Below, in pieces: positions 1 through 6,010 of a stretch of 9,444 bases of DNA (position 1 is its first letter; every line of letters begins with the position of its first letter). Where the stretch lies: positions 1-9,444 of the forward strand of contig CALGIR010000232.1 in NCBI GenBank assembly GCA_937915475.1, given 5' to 3'. Source of the DNA: an uncultured Bacteroidales bacterium. Lineage in GTDB: Bacteria > Bacteroidota > Bacteroidia > Bacteroidales > Tenuifilaceae. The notes beneath the pieces were generated by a model. The model did no database searches. It saw only the letters and a program-made list of their open reading frames with translations, and was not told the origin of the DNA. Position numbers and translations under genes: made by a program.

Positions 1-305
1 ATACCGTCAGAAATTTAGCAATTTTTCTGCTCGGTTTTAATTGGGGCTAATATAACCTGTTAAAAAAAGTTCTATTTGTTCCTTGGGGTGTTGCAGATAC
101 TCCTCGCCTGCATTGGTTGAATTAGATATGAGTAGTAATTTCATATAAGACATTATTAATGGTTTAAAATATGTTATAACATTCAGCCGCATCGTATATT
201 CACAAATATAACTTATAAGCAGGCTAAAACTGTGGAAACACTCCTGTTTTTGATTAACTAATTAATAAGTTGTACTAACGTAAAACTACATGCGTCAAAA
301 GGACA
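1..305. other. Intergenic region, no gene recognised
   Basis: This 305-base AT-rich stretch lies downstream of the TPR protein gene and runs off the left edge. All six frames are broken by stops and I see no start-to-stop frame worth calling. It contains a perfect 12-base palindrome ATGTTATAACAT at 171-182 and an imperfect palindrome near 256-271 (AACTAATTAATAAGTT). On the minus strand, 203-210 reads TATATTTG, a match to the Bacteroidota -7 element, but I find no partner -33 box. There is no clear U-tract hairpin to end the TPR gene transcript here. No tRNA or known riboswitch shape was recognised by eye. Confidence 0.5.
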
Positions 306-2273
306 TTAGTTTGATTTACCACTAAACCACTTTGTTGTAAAAAACTGAATCTCGGTTGCTTCATGAACCGAGTTATTCCAACTTTCAATTGTACTTCTAA
401 TAATTTCTCTTTGCGATTCTTCGCCGTTATTCATCAATAACCTTAAAGTTCTATCAATTAAACTTACCAATGATGTAAAACTTAGACTGTTTTTGCCCAA
501 ACTTGAGACTAAGAAAAACAACTGTGAAATATTTGTTTGCTCAGCATTGTTGAGTAAATCTGTGTTTTCGGTAAATAATTTTAAGTTACCTCCAGAATTT
601 ACCCACACTGCGGCACTGTTCTTTATTTTTATTTTCAATCCGTTATACTGAAGAATGGAGCATATTGAAGCCTGGCTATCTGATATATGAAGATTCCTAG
701 CTATGTTTTTTATTGAACTAGAAACAATGGCCTCAACCTCCTGTTCGGTAATTGTAGTGTAAAACCTAAAATGACTTTCAATTGAATTTTTAATTAGGTA
801 AACAAAGTAGTTAAGTGGGAGATTTTTTGAAGCAATAGTTAACAATCCTTTTGTTTCGCCATAATCATAGTCAAAGAGCCTTAGGGTATCCTTTTCAAAC
901 TGTTTGTCGGGCCAAAGAATAACCAATTTATTTGTGGGAGATGAAAGAGAATTGGATGCCATTCTGTTCAACTCCTCACTATTGGTCTTAATCGATTGCG
1001 TGTAATCTTGCAATCGGAGTTTACGTTTATGATTAAACCTAACAAATATAACGACCACAGAGATAAAAAACACTACAAGTAAAGCAAGAAACAATAAAAA
1101 CACTCGATGTTGCTCAACTTTTGCCGACAGGTACGTTAACTCAGTTTGATACTTATCCGCCTCATGCTTCAGTTCCATCCGGTTTAAATTTTCCTTAGCC
1201 TCAATACTGTATAACGAATCCTTAAGCTGTATAAATAATTTATGATACCTTAACGCTTGAGAGGGCTCGTGGGTAGCTTCAAAAACCTGGCTTAAATGAA
1301 AATAGATTAACTTAAGCGTTTCCTGGTGCTTAAGTTCCTTTGCTAGTTGCATTCCCTGTAAAAGATACTGCCTAGATTTTGTGTAATCATTTAACTTGAA
1401 GTATGCATAACCCACGTTTTTAAGAACATATGATAGCCTATTTTTGTTGCCAATATCAATAAAAACTTGCATTGCACCTAGGTGGTGTTCCAATGCACCG
1501 TGGTAGTCATGGTTTTTAGCCAAAAGGGAACCGATATTATCGTTAATAATGGCTACACCGAAAGCTAAGTTCAGCGAATCATAAATGTGAGCAGCCTCTT
1601 TATAGCTGTTAATGGCCTTTTCATGCTGGTTAAGCTCAACATACGAAGCAGCAATGTTGTTAGCTACCCCTGCCACCGCGTAAGCTGTACCATTACTTTT
1701 GCTAATCTCGTAGTAAATGGTAAAGTAATCGATAGCCTTCTTATAATCCTCTAGGTAAAAAAATACTTGACCTATATTGTTGGATGCCATTCCTACTCCT
1801 GCGCTATATCCTATTTTTTCGTGCTCACTTAAAGCTAAGAAGAAGTATTCAAGGGCTTTGGTGTATCTACCCCATGTTTTATATAAAACCCCAATACTAT
1901 TATTCACCTCTCCGGCACCTTTAGCATCCTTGTGGACCGTATAAACCGAGAGAGCGTTCTGACATTCAAATAGTGATTTATCAAATTCCCCCTGATTAAA
2001 ATAAAGCATTGCTATACGATGGTGAATATCAGCAACCTGCTCCCATGCATTCCTTTTTGTTGATATTACAAGGGCATCCTGAAAATACTGAATGCTTTTA
2101 TCGTAGACACTATCATAATAGGCTAAACCCAAATCAAAAAGGGCATTATATCTGGTCGAATCGTGGTCTGCCAATGCTTCTACCCGCTTTAGGCTGTCAA
2201 TATAGGGATTTGCCAATGAGCTAAACAAAAACCCCGAAAGCATTAGCACGATTACGAGTAGTTTTCTTTTCAT
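306..2273 (-). CDS. TPR membrane signalling protein with degenerate SpoIIE/PP2C-like domain
   Basis: The 655-residue product has a signal peptide (about 1-21), then eight TPR units in strict 40-residue register (about 40-359), a charged helical linker (360-388), one membrane helix (390-412) and a cytoplasmic domain (about 448-655). The layout matches Bacteroidota proteins with periplasmic TPRs and a cytoplasmic SpoIIE-type PP2C phosphatase. The last domain keeps the family's framework: a WPDK start, a LLTIASKNLP segment where LL..VDCTGHGVP is usual, AAVWVNSGGNLKLF where A.A..P..L.R.G is usual, and REIIRSTIESW..SVHEATEI near the end. The metal ligands look lost: Ser482 where the DxxGHG Asp sits, SSLG where SDG sits, and TE where the final DD sits; only Asp462 may remain. 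I infer a non-catalytic pseudophosphatase that senses or binds partners. Start choice: GTG and ATG are adjacent, and I take the ATG at 2273. No convincing promoter was found between the upstream terminator and the start. Confidence 0.85.
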   Translation of the reverse strand: MKRKLLVIVLMLSGFLFSSLANPYIDSLKRVEALADHDSTRYNALFDLGLAYYDSVYDKSIQYFQDALVISTKRNAWEQVADIHHRIAMLYFNQGEFDKSLFECQNALSVYTVHKDAKGAGEVNNSIGVLYKTWGRYTKALEYFFLALSEHEKIGYSAGVGMASNNIGQVFFYLEDYKKAIDYFTIYYEISKSNGTAYAVAGVANNIAASYVELNQHEKAINSYKEAAHIYDSLNLAFGVAIINDNIGSLLAKNHDYHGALEHHLGAMQVFIDIGNKNRLSYVLKNVGYAYFKLNDYTKSRQYLLQGMQLAKELKHQETLKLIYFHLSQVFEATHEPSQALRYHKLFIQLKDSLYSIEAKENLNRMELKHEADKYQTELTYLSAKVEQHRVFLLFLALLVVFFISVVVIFVRFNHKRKLRLQDYTQSIKTNSEELNRMASNSLSSPTNKLVILWPDKQFEKDTLRLFDYDYGETKGLLTIASKNLPLNYFVYLIKNSIESHFRFYTTITEQEVEAIVSSSIKNIARNLHISDSQASICSILQYNGLKIKIKNSAAVWVNSGGNLKLFTENTDLLNNAEQTNISQLFFLVSSLGKNSLSFTSLVSLIDRTLRLLMNNGEESQREIIRSTIESWNNSVHEATEIQFFTTKWFSGKSN

Positions 2274-2317
2274 CACGTCGAATTTACGATGCTAAAATAC
2301 GAATATATTTTTTGTAT

Positions 2318-2344
2318 AAAAAAAGCCACGAGAAACTCGTGGCT
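2318..2344 (-). terminator. Rho-independent terminator after the outer-membrane protein gene
   Basis: Read on the minus strand this is a perfect 9-bp stem, AGCCACGAG and CTCGTGGCT, with a three-base TTT loop, followed directly by seven T residues. It lies about 25 bases after the stop of the barrel protein gene. It separates the sigma/anti-sigma/barrel operon from the TPR gene, so the TPR gene probably needs its own promoter. Confidence 0.9.
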
Positions 2345-2369
2345 GGTAGCTCTAAATTGTTCTATTTAA

Positions 2370-3368
2370 TCAGCTAAAACTCAACAAAACTAAACCAATG
2401 GAAAAAGGATATACCTCTGCTCCTTTTCCCTTTTCGAACAATGGTGTTGGATAGTATGTTGCAAAAACTTTCAGACCTCTGTAACCAACGCGTGCTGTAA
2501 TACCATACCGAAAAGTTGAAAGATTAAAGTCGTTCCTTCCCTTATCCTTTCCTTTGTCCACCCCATCGTAAACTATTTTGGTGCGCGATGCTATTTTTAC
2601 ACCTCCAATAACACCAGCAGAGACAAAAACCCTATGCCTACGCGAACCTGAAGGAATTTGAAACTCCATAAGTAGCGGCACGTTAAGATTAATCGTAGAA
2701 AGCTTTGATCTGACTACATTCTTGTTTGGATCTAAAAAGTAAGAACTGTCCGCAACTGTAATACCATCAACCACCTTTAAAGTTAGTGGATTACGGAAAT
2801 GAAAATTGTTAAACTCAAGCCCCAAGCCTGTAACTAACCCTATTTTATCATTTACAATACCTAAACTATACTGCATAAAGTTAATATTGAAGTTCCAGGA
2901 TCGTCCTTGCCGCAACTCGAGAAACTTATGCTCATCTGTCATATTAAGTGACTGATTTGGCGTCATAAAGCCATTGAATCCCCACTCAACTCCAGCCCAA
3001 TGCCCTCTGAATCGAGGCTTGCGCTTATATGTAAAATGGCTATCCGTATTGCCACCAAAATCATACTCTTCGTCTTTTCCTGGTATTTCTATAGATGTGG
3101 ACCCATCTTTCTCTATAATTACAACCCTTTTATTCCCAAAACGAAATTTTGTGGTGTCCGTTCTCCTCATATCGATTCCTTCTTTATTTTTTGTACTCTT
3201 CAAAAAATCATCGTAAACGTCATTATTCACAACCTGAACTGTAGTTGTTGTATCTATATGTTCAACAACTTTTAGGGCCAATTCATCTACTTCAGTCTCT
3301 TTTTCCTGGCTGATGGTTGTACCTACAAAAAATAGAATTAGGAATGAAGTTGTAATTAATGTTTTCAT
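2370..3368 (-). CDS. Outer-membrane beta-barrel protein of an ECF sigma cluster
   Basis: The 332-residue product has a signal peptide ending at TTIS, with Gln21 as likely first mature residue, as is common for exported Bacteroidota proteins. A polar region of about 95 residues follows (21-117), including DTTKFRFGNKRVVIIEKDG around 71-89. From about HWAGVEWGFNGF (123-134) the sequence alternates in the way of beta-strands (NFNINFMQYSLGIV, IGLVTGLGLEFNNF, STINLNVPLLMEF, RVFVSAGVIGGVKIA, FRYGITARVGY, LKVFATYYP) and ends in PFSIGLVLLSFS, consistent with a porin-like outer-membrane barrel (OMP_b-brl type). Genes like this often sit downstream of an ECF sigma/anti-sigma pair in Bacteroidota. It is third in the operon but also has its own copy of the sigma-type promoter 35 bases upstream. 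Its role is unknown. An envelope-state reporter for the anti-sigma factor, or a stress-induced barrel, are both possible. Confidence 0.85.
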   Translation of the reverse strand: MKTLITTSFLILFFVGTTISQEKETEVDELALKVVEHIDTTTTVQVVNNDVYDDFLKSTKNKEGIDMRRTDTTKFRFGNKRVVIIEKDGSTSIEIPGKDEEYDFGGNTDSHFTYKRKPRFRGHWAGVEWGFNGFMTPNQSLNMTDEHKFLELRQGRSWNFNINFMQYSLGIVNDKIGLVTGLGLEFNNFHFRNPLTLKVVDGITVADSSYFLDPNKNVVRSKLSTINLNVPLLMEFQIPSGSRRHRVFVSAGVIGGVKIASRTKIVYDGVDKGKDKGRNDFNLSTFRYGITARVGYRGLKVFATYYPTPLFEKGKGAEVYPFSIGLVLLSFS

Positions 3369-3403
3369 AGTATAAATTTTAATTGATTTCTGTTTAGGTA
3401 TAC

Positions 3404-3431
3404 GACGGCATAGTATGGCAAAAAGTTACAG
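3404..3431 (-). promoter_or_regulatory. Probable ECF-sigma promoter of the barrel protein gene
   Basis: On the minus strand the sequence reads CTGTAACTTTTT and, 17 bases after GTAAC, CGTCGTAT. The same 11 bases CTGTAACTTTT and a CGTC at 16-base spacing precede the sigma gene. A -35 with an AAC core and a -10 of CGTC is the usual shape of ECF promoters. CGTC lies 35 bases before the ATG, within the 79-base gap after the anti-sigma gene. Confidence 0.7.
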
Positions 3432-3447
3432 CAGGCAGAAGGAAATT

Positions 3448-4491
3448 CTATTTTTCACGATTAACAGGGGCAGACAGGGCAAATAGTTGGGATGAAAATT
3501 CAATTCGCTTTATCTTTCCTGTCTCGTCCTTTTCGATTTCCAAGTTAATGCTTCTTCCTGTTGCTTTAGCCAATCGGTTTACACCAAGCTGCGCCAGTTC
3601 AAACAGCCCAAAAACTCGATTAGTGCCTTGTTGTTCTGGATTTACGCCACCCATCAGTTCTTTGACTGGCATATTAGCATATAGTAAATGTGAGGGTTTG
3701 TGTAAATCATTCTCAACTATAATGATATGTGCTGTCTTGGGCTTTAAATAAGCTAGGGTTAACTCTTGCTCTTTACGTTTTGGCACAATTGCTTCAACTA
3801 TACGGGTAGTTAGCTCTTCCTTAGGTTCCATCGTCACTAAAGTAACCCCTATATTTTGAACCCGTTTCGGGTCGCCTGAATCTAGTGTTTCACCCTTTTC
3901 TGTTTCGTCTTTAAAAATAGTCACAGACTCTACTAATGGTTTTTCAATATCCTGAACAAAAGGGTCGTCTTGAGGAGTTTCTGGCAGATTAGTATTGTTA
4001 TTAAAAATCGTTATCAGTAAGAGAACCAAAGCCGCCGCCGAGGAAAATGAGATGATTTGCTTGCGCGTGTATCCAAGCAGGGTAAACCTTTTTAACCTAG
4101 ATTTTTGTTTATAACAAATATTCTTATTGGGTAAAAGTATGGTATTTGAGAAGTTGTTGTAATCCTTTGCTTTACTCTTATTGTTATTTACAATTGATTT
4201 GAGTTTAATTTCCTCCTCCTCTTTAAGGTCATTTTCCAGGTTGGCAATACAGAGATAATCAAATTCACTCTCAATACCAACAGCAAAAAACCCAGGTTTT
4301 TTTAAATTTGATTTACTTGTATATGTATGGTCTTCTGGCATTAAAACATGGTCACTCAAACCTTCTATTTCATTTTTTATATCGAGATTTAGCAATAGAA
4401 AAGCCTCGACCGTTTTTAATTGTTCGGTGGTTAAATTTCCTTCGATATAATCGATAAGAAAAAACTCATAATTATTCCTGTTTATATCCAT
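3448..4491 (-). CDS. Single-pass membrane anti-sigma factor with duplicated N-terminal domain
   Basis: The 347-residue product has a cytoplasmic N-terminal part, one membrane helix (about 145-163, SFSSAAALVLLLITIF) and a periplasmic tail. The cytoplasmic part holds two copies of one roughly 60-residue unit: residues 6-65 (FLIDYIEGNLTTEQ ... MPEDHTYTSKSNLKK) and 75-135 (YLCIANLENDLKEEE ... LPNKNICYKQKSRLKR). They align almost without gaps. This unit resembles the start of Bacteroidota anti-sigma factors and lacks the HxxxCxxC zinc motif. The tail is Pro/Glu/Thr-rich at first, then ends in a conserved-looking segment (LFELAQLGVNRLAKATGRSINLE ... ETGKIKRIEFSSQLFALSAP). The gene begins two bases after the sigma stop (TAACCATG), so coupled translation is likely. 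By position it should hold the sigma factor at the inner membrane until an envelope signal releases it. The signal and any protease are not visible here. Confidence 0.8.
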   Translation of the reverse strand: MDINRNNYEFFLIDYIEGNLTTEQLKTVEAFLLLNLDIKNEIEGLSDHVLMPEDHTYTSKSNLKKPGFFAVGIESEFDYLCIANLENDLKEEEEIKLKSIVNNNKSKAKDYNNFSNTILLPNKNICYKQKSRLKRFTLLGYTRKQIISFSSAAALVLLLITIFNNNTNLPETPQDDPFVQDIEKPLVESVTIFKDETEKGETLDSGDPKRVQNIGVTLVTMEPKEELTTRIVEAIVPKRKEQELTLAYLKPKTAHIIIVENDLHKPSHLLYANMPVKELMGGVNPEQQGTNRVFGLFELAQLGVNRLAKATGRSINLEIEKDETGKIKRIEFSSQLFALSAPVNREK

Positions 4492-4493
4492 GG

Positions 4494-4973
4494 TTAAATA
4501 ACGGTTTGTGGTGTCCCGATAAACTTTTTAAGAGCTAATCGGCCTCTATAAATGTAAACCTTTACCTGCGACTCGTTAAGACCCGTTATTTCCTCTATTT
4601 CACTATAACTATAGCCTTCGTAATCTCTTAACAGTATAACCGACCTTTGAACCTCGGGTAAAGTATTTAGTGCCGCATGTAAAATTTCTTGTAAATCAGT
4701 ATACTGATTATCAATTGATAATTCGGGGCTTTCTTCAATTCGAGAAGTCCTTTTTTCGTCTCTAATAGTATCAATACAGGCATGGTAAGCAGTGGTAAAC
4801 AGGTATGACTTTGCCTTAGAATAATCTACATTACTACGTTTTACCCACAACCGTTCAAAGGAATCCTGTACAACATCATTGGCCTTATCAGTATCGGATA
4901 GAGTTTTAAGTGCAAATCGGAAAATTCCATCTGCATAAAAATCAACACAACTATTATACTCGTTTATAGTCAT
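4494..4973 (-). CDS. ECF-type RNA polymerase sigma factor
   Basis: The 159-residue product has the two-domain ECF layout. Region 2 covers about 8-74, with ANDVVQDSFERLWVKR (31-46) as the core-binding helix and the YLFTTAYHACIDTIRDEKR stretch for -10 recognition. Region 4 covers about 100-150: LNTLPEVQRSVILLRDYEGYSY, then the helix-turn-helix EIEEITGLNESQVKVYIYRGRLALKK. There is no region 1 or 3, and the length is normal for the family. It is the first gene of a sigma/anti-sigma/barrel operon and is preceded by a GTAAC-N16-CGTC promoter that it probably reads itself, giving positive autoregulation. No TonB receptor or SusC/D-like gene is adjacent, so an envelope or stress role is likelier than glycan uptake; that is inference. 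Confidence 0.93.
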   Translation of the reverse strand: MTINEYNSCVDFYADGIFRFALKTLSDTDKANDVVQDSFERLWVKRSNVDYSKAKSYLFTTAYHACIDTIRDEKRTSRIEESPELSIDNQYTDLQEILHAALNTLPEVQRSVILLRDYEGYSYSEIEEITGLNESQVKVYIYRGRLALKKFIGTPQTVI

Positions 4974-4997
4974 TATTACTCGAAAATTCAGTTATAT

Positions 4998-5024
4998 GAC
5001 GGTTAAGTAATCCAAAAGTTACAG
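4998..5024 (-). promoter_or_regulatory. Probable autoregulated ECF-sigma promoter
   Basis: On the minus strand CTGTAACTTTT is followed, 16 bases after GTAAC, by CGTCATAT. CGTC ends 24 bases before the sigma ATG, which gives a short leader. The near-identical second copy before the barrel gene supports recognition of both by the sigma factor encoded here. This is pattern evidence only. Confidence 0.75.
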
Positions 5025-5103
5025 GTTAAAAAAGATTTCCTTGAATTTGTGTAATCATTTTGCATTCTTCTCTCAAATTGCATACCCTAAAAAAAGTAAT
5101 ATT

Positions 5104-5129
5104 GAAACAATTCCCAAATAAATTGTTTC
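5104..5129. repeat. Perfect inverted repeat upstream of the acid phosphatase gene
   Basis: GAAACAATT (5104-5112) and AATTGTTTC (5121-5129) are exact reverse complements with an 8-base spacer CCCAAATA. It lies 44 bases before the phosphatase start. A weak housekeeping promoter could overlap it: TTG at 5102-5104, then TTTCTTTG at 5126-5133, a one-mismatch version of TAnnTTTG. That would place the repeat in the spacer, where a repressor could block RNA polymerase. It could instead be an RNA hairpin. Confidence 0.5.
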
Positions 5130-5152
5130 TTTGACAAGCACAAAGATTATTC

Positions 5153-5176
5153 ATGAAAAAAAAAATTCTGACATGA
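5153..5176 (+). other. Seven-codon mini-ORF with A10 tract overlapping the phosphatase start
   Basis: ATG at 5153 opens a frame reading MKKKILT and stops with TGA at 5174-5176, overlapping the next ATG (5173-5175) as ATGA. The A10 run follows the first ATG directly. One extra A would put this ATG in frame with the phosphatase (MKKKNSDMKKLLG). It could be a leader affecting translation, or chance in AT-rich DNA. No expression evidence is available. Confidence 0.3.
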
Positions 5177-5961
5177 AAAAATTACTGGGGATTTTGCTTT
5201 CTATTTCTCTTTTACTCGCTGGATGCAGCATATCCGACAAAAACAAAGACCTATCGCAGGAGCATTTGGTCTTATCTACAATTTGGTTCCAAAAATCGCC
5301 CGAAGCCAAAGCCTTATTTTACCAAGCATTTAATATTGCAAAGGAAAGAGTGGTTGAATTCAACAAAGAGGAAGGAGAAAAGCCTAAGGCCGTTGTTGTT
5401 GATTTGGATGAAACAATGATTGATAACAGCCCATTTCAGGGCAAAATGGTAGAAGAAGGTAAACCCTACAATCCCGAATTTTGGGCAGAATGGACTAAAC
5501 TTAGCCAAGCCAAAGCTACCCCTGGAGCAAAAGATTTTACACTATTCTGCGATTCGATAGGTGTTGAGGTAATATACCTTAGCAACAGGCTTACAACGGA
5601 ACTTGAATGGACAATGAGAAACCTTGATTCTCTAGGATTTGCCTTTGTTACTCCCAACAATTTTCTTCTAGTAGATGAAACAAGTGCTAAAGAACCGCGA
5701 AGAGAAAAAGTAGCCGAGCAATACGATATTATCCTACTCCTTGGAGATAATCTGAATGATTTTGCTGAGGTTTTTCAACACAGAGGAGATGATTGGGGTG
5801 TATCGGTGGTGGAGAAATACAAAAATGAATTTGGTAGGCGTTTTATAATCTTTCCAAACCCCATGTATGGTGATTGGGAAAAAAGCATTTACAATAACGA
5901 GAGGGGATTAAACGAAAACGAAAAATTTAAACTAAGGAGAAAAGCAGTAACTGCTTTCTAG
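5173..5961 (+). CDS. Lipoprotein acid phosphatase / 5'-nucleotidase, e(P4) class C family
   Basis: The 262-residue product is a HAD-superfamily phosphatase like Haemophilus lipoprotein e(P4), which removes phosphate from nucleotides including NMN outside the cytoplasm, aiding nucleotide and NAD-precursor uptake. The signal peptide ends in a lipobox LLAGC, with Cys18 lipidated. HAD motifs are intact: VVDLDETMIDN with Asp77 and Asp79, YLSNR with Ser137, a motif III Lys near 173 (SAKEPRR), and LLGDNLNDF with Asp192 and Asp196, which is the DDDD signature of this family. PYNPEFWAEWTKLSQAKATPGA also fits it. The frame extends upstream to a TTG at 5131, but MKKLLG at 5173 gives a normal lipoprotein signal, so I start there. 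It is a single gene, divergent from the sigma gene with 199 bases between starts, and closed by its own terminator. Substrate preference cannot be read from the sequence. Confidence 0.92.
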   Translation: MKKLLGILLSISLLLAGCSISDKNKDLSQEHLVLSTIWFQKSPEAKALFYQAFNIAKERVVEFNKEEGEKPKAVVVDLDETMIDNSPFQGKMVEEGKPYNPEFWAEWTKLSQAKATPGAKDFTLFCDSIGVEVIYLSNRLTTELEWTMRNLDSLGFAFVTPNNFLLVDETSAKEPRREKVAEQYDIILLLGDNLNDFAEVFQHRGDDWGVSVVEKYKNEFGRRFIIFPNPMYGDWEKSIYNNERGLNENEKFKLRRKAVTAF

Positions 5962-5981
5962 TTTTACGGTAAGATTTGCTT

Positions 5982-6010
5982 AAGGCTGCTCCCTGCCGAG
6001 CAGCCTTTTT
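5982..6010 (+). terminator. Rho-independent terminator of the phosphatase gene
   Basis: A perfect 10-bp stem, AAGGCTGCTC and GAGCAGCCTT, with loop CCTGCC is followed by further T residues (TTTTT at 6006-6010, the first two within the stem), about 20 bases after the phosphatase stop. The T-run overlaps the stop codon of the convergent kinase gene. Read from the other strand the hairpin is not followed by a U-run, so it is a weaker terminator for the kinase. Confidence 0.88.

Noticed and set aside
3..50. Plus-strand open stretch ending in TAA at the left edge
   Set aside because: Fifteen codons without any recognisable pattern; could be the end of a gene but cannot be supported.
203..210. Minus-strand TATATTTG as a promoter for a gene beyond the left edge
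   Set aside because: No -33 element at the right spacing and no gene start within 200 bases.
2009..2224. Plus-strand frame inside the TPR gene
   Set aside because: Lies wholly opposite a well-supported TPR coding sequence, has no family-like features, and is a shadow frame.
2274..2276. GTG start for the TPR protein
   Set aside because: The next codon is ATG followed by a normal signal peptide (MKRKLL), so ATG is the simpler choice.
2974..3275. Two overlapping plus-strand frames opposite the barrel gene
   Set aside because: Antisense to a coherent signal-peptide and barrel protein; no plausible product.
3548..3751. Plus-strand frame opposite the anti-sigma gene
   Set aside because: Antisense shadow of the conserved periplasmic tail.
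3448..4491. Possible FecR-type anti-sigma factor of a TonB or SusC/D system
   Set aside because: The periplasmic tail does not look like a FecR domain and no TonB receptor gene follows; the barrel partner points to a different type of module.
5131..5172. TTG start giving a 276-residue phosphatase
   Set aside because: It would put 14 charged residues before the signal peptide; the ATG at 5173 gives a normal lipoprotein signal.
5314..5660. Minus-strand frames opposite the phosphatase
   Set aside because: They run antisense to the HAD catalytic motifs, which show that the plus strand is coding.
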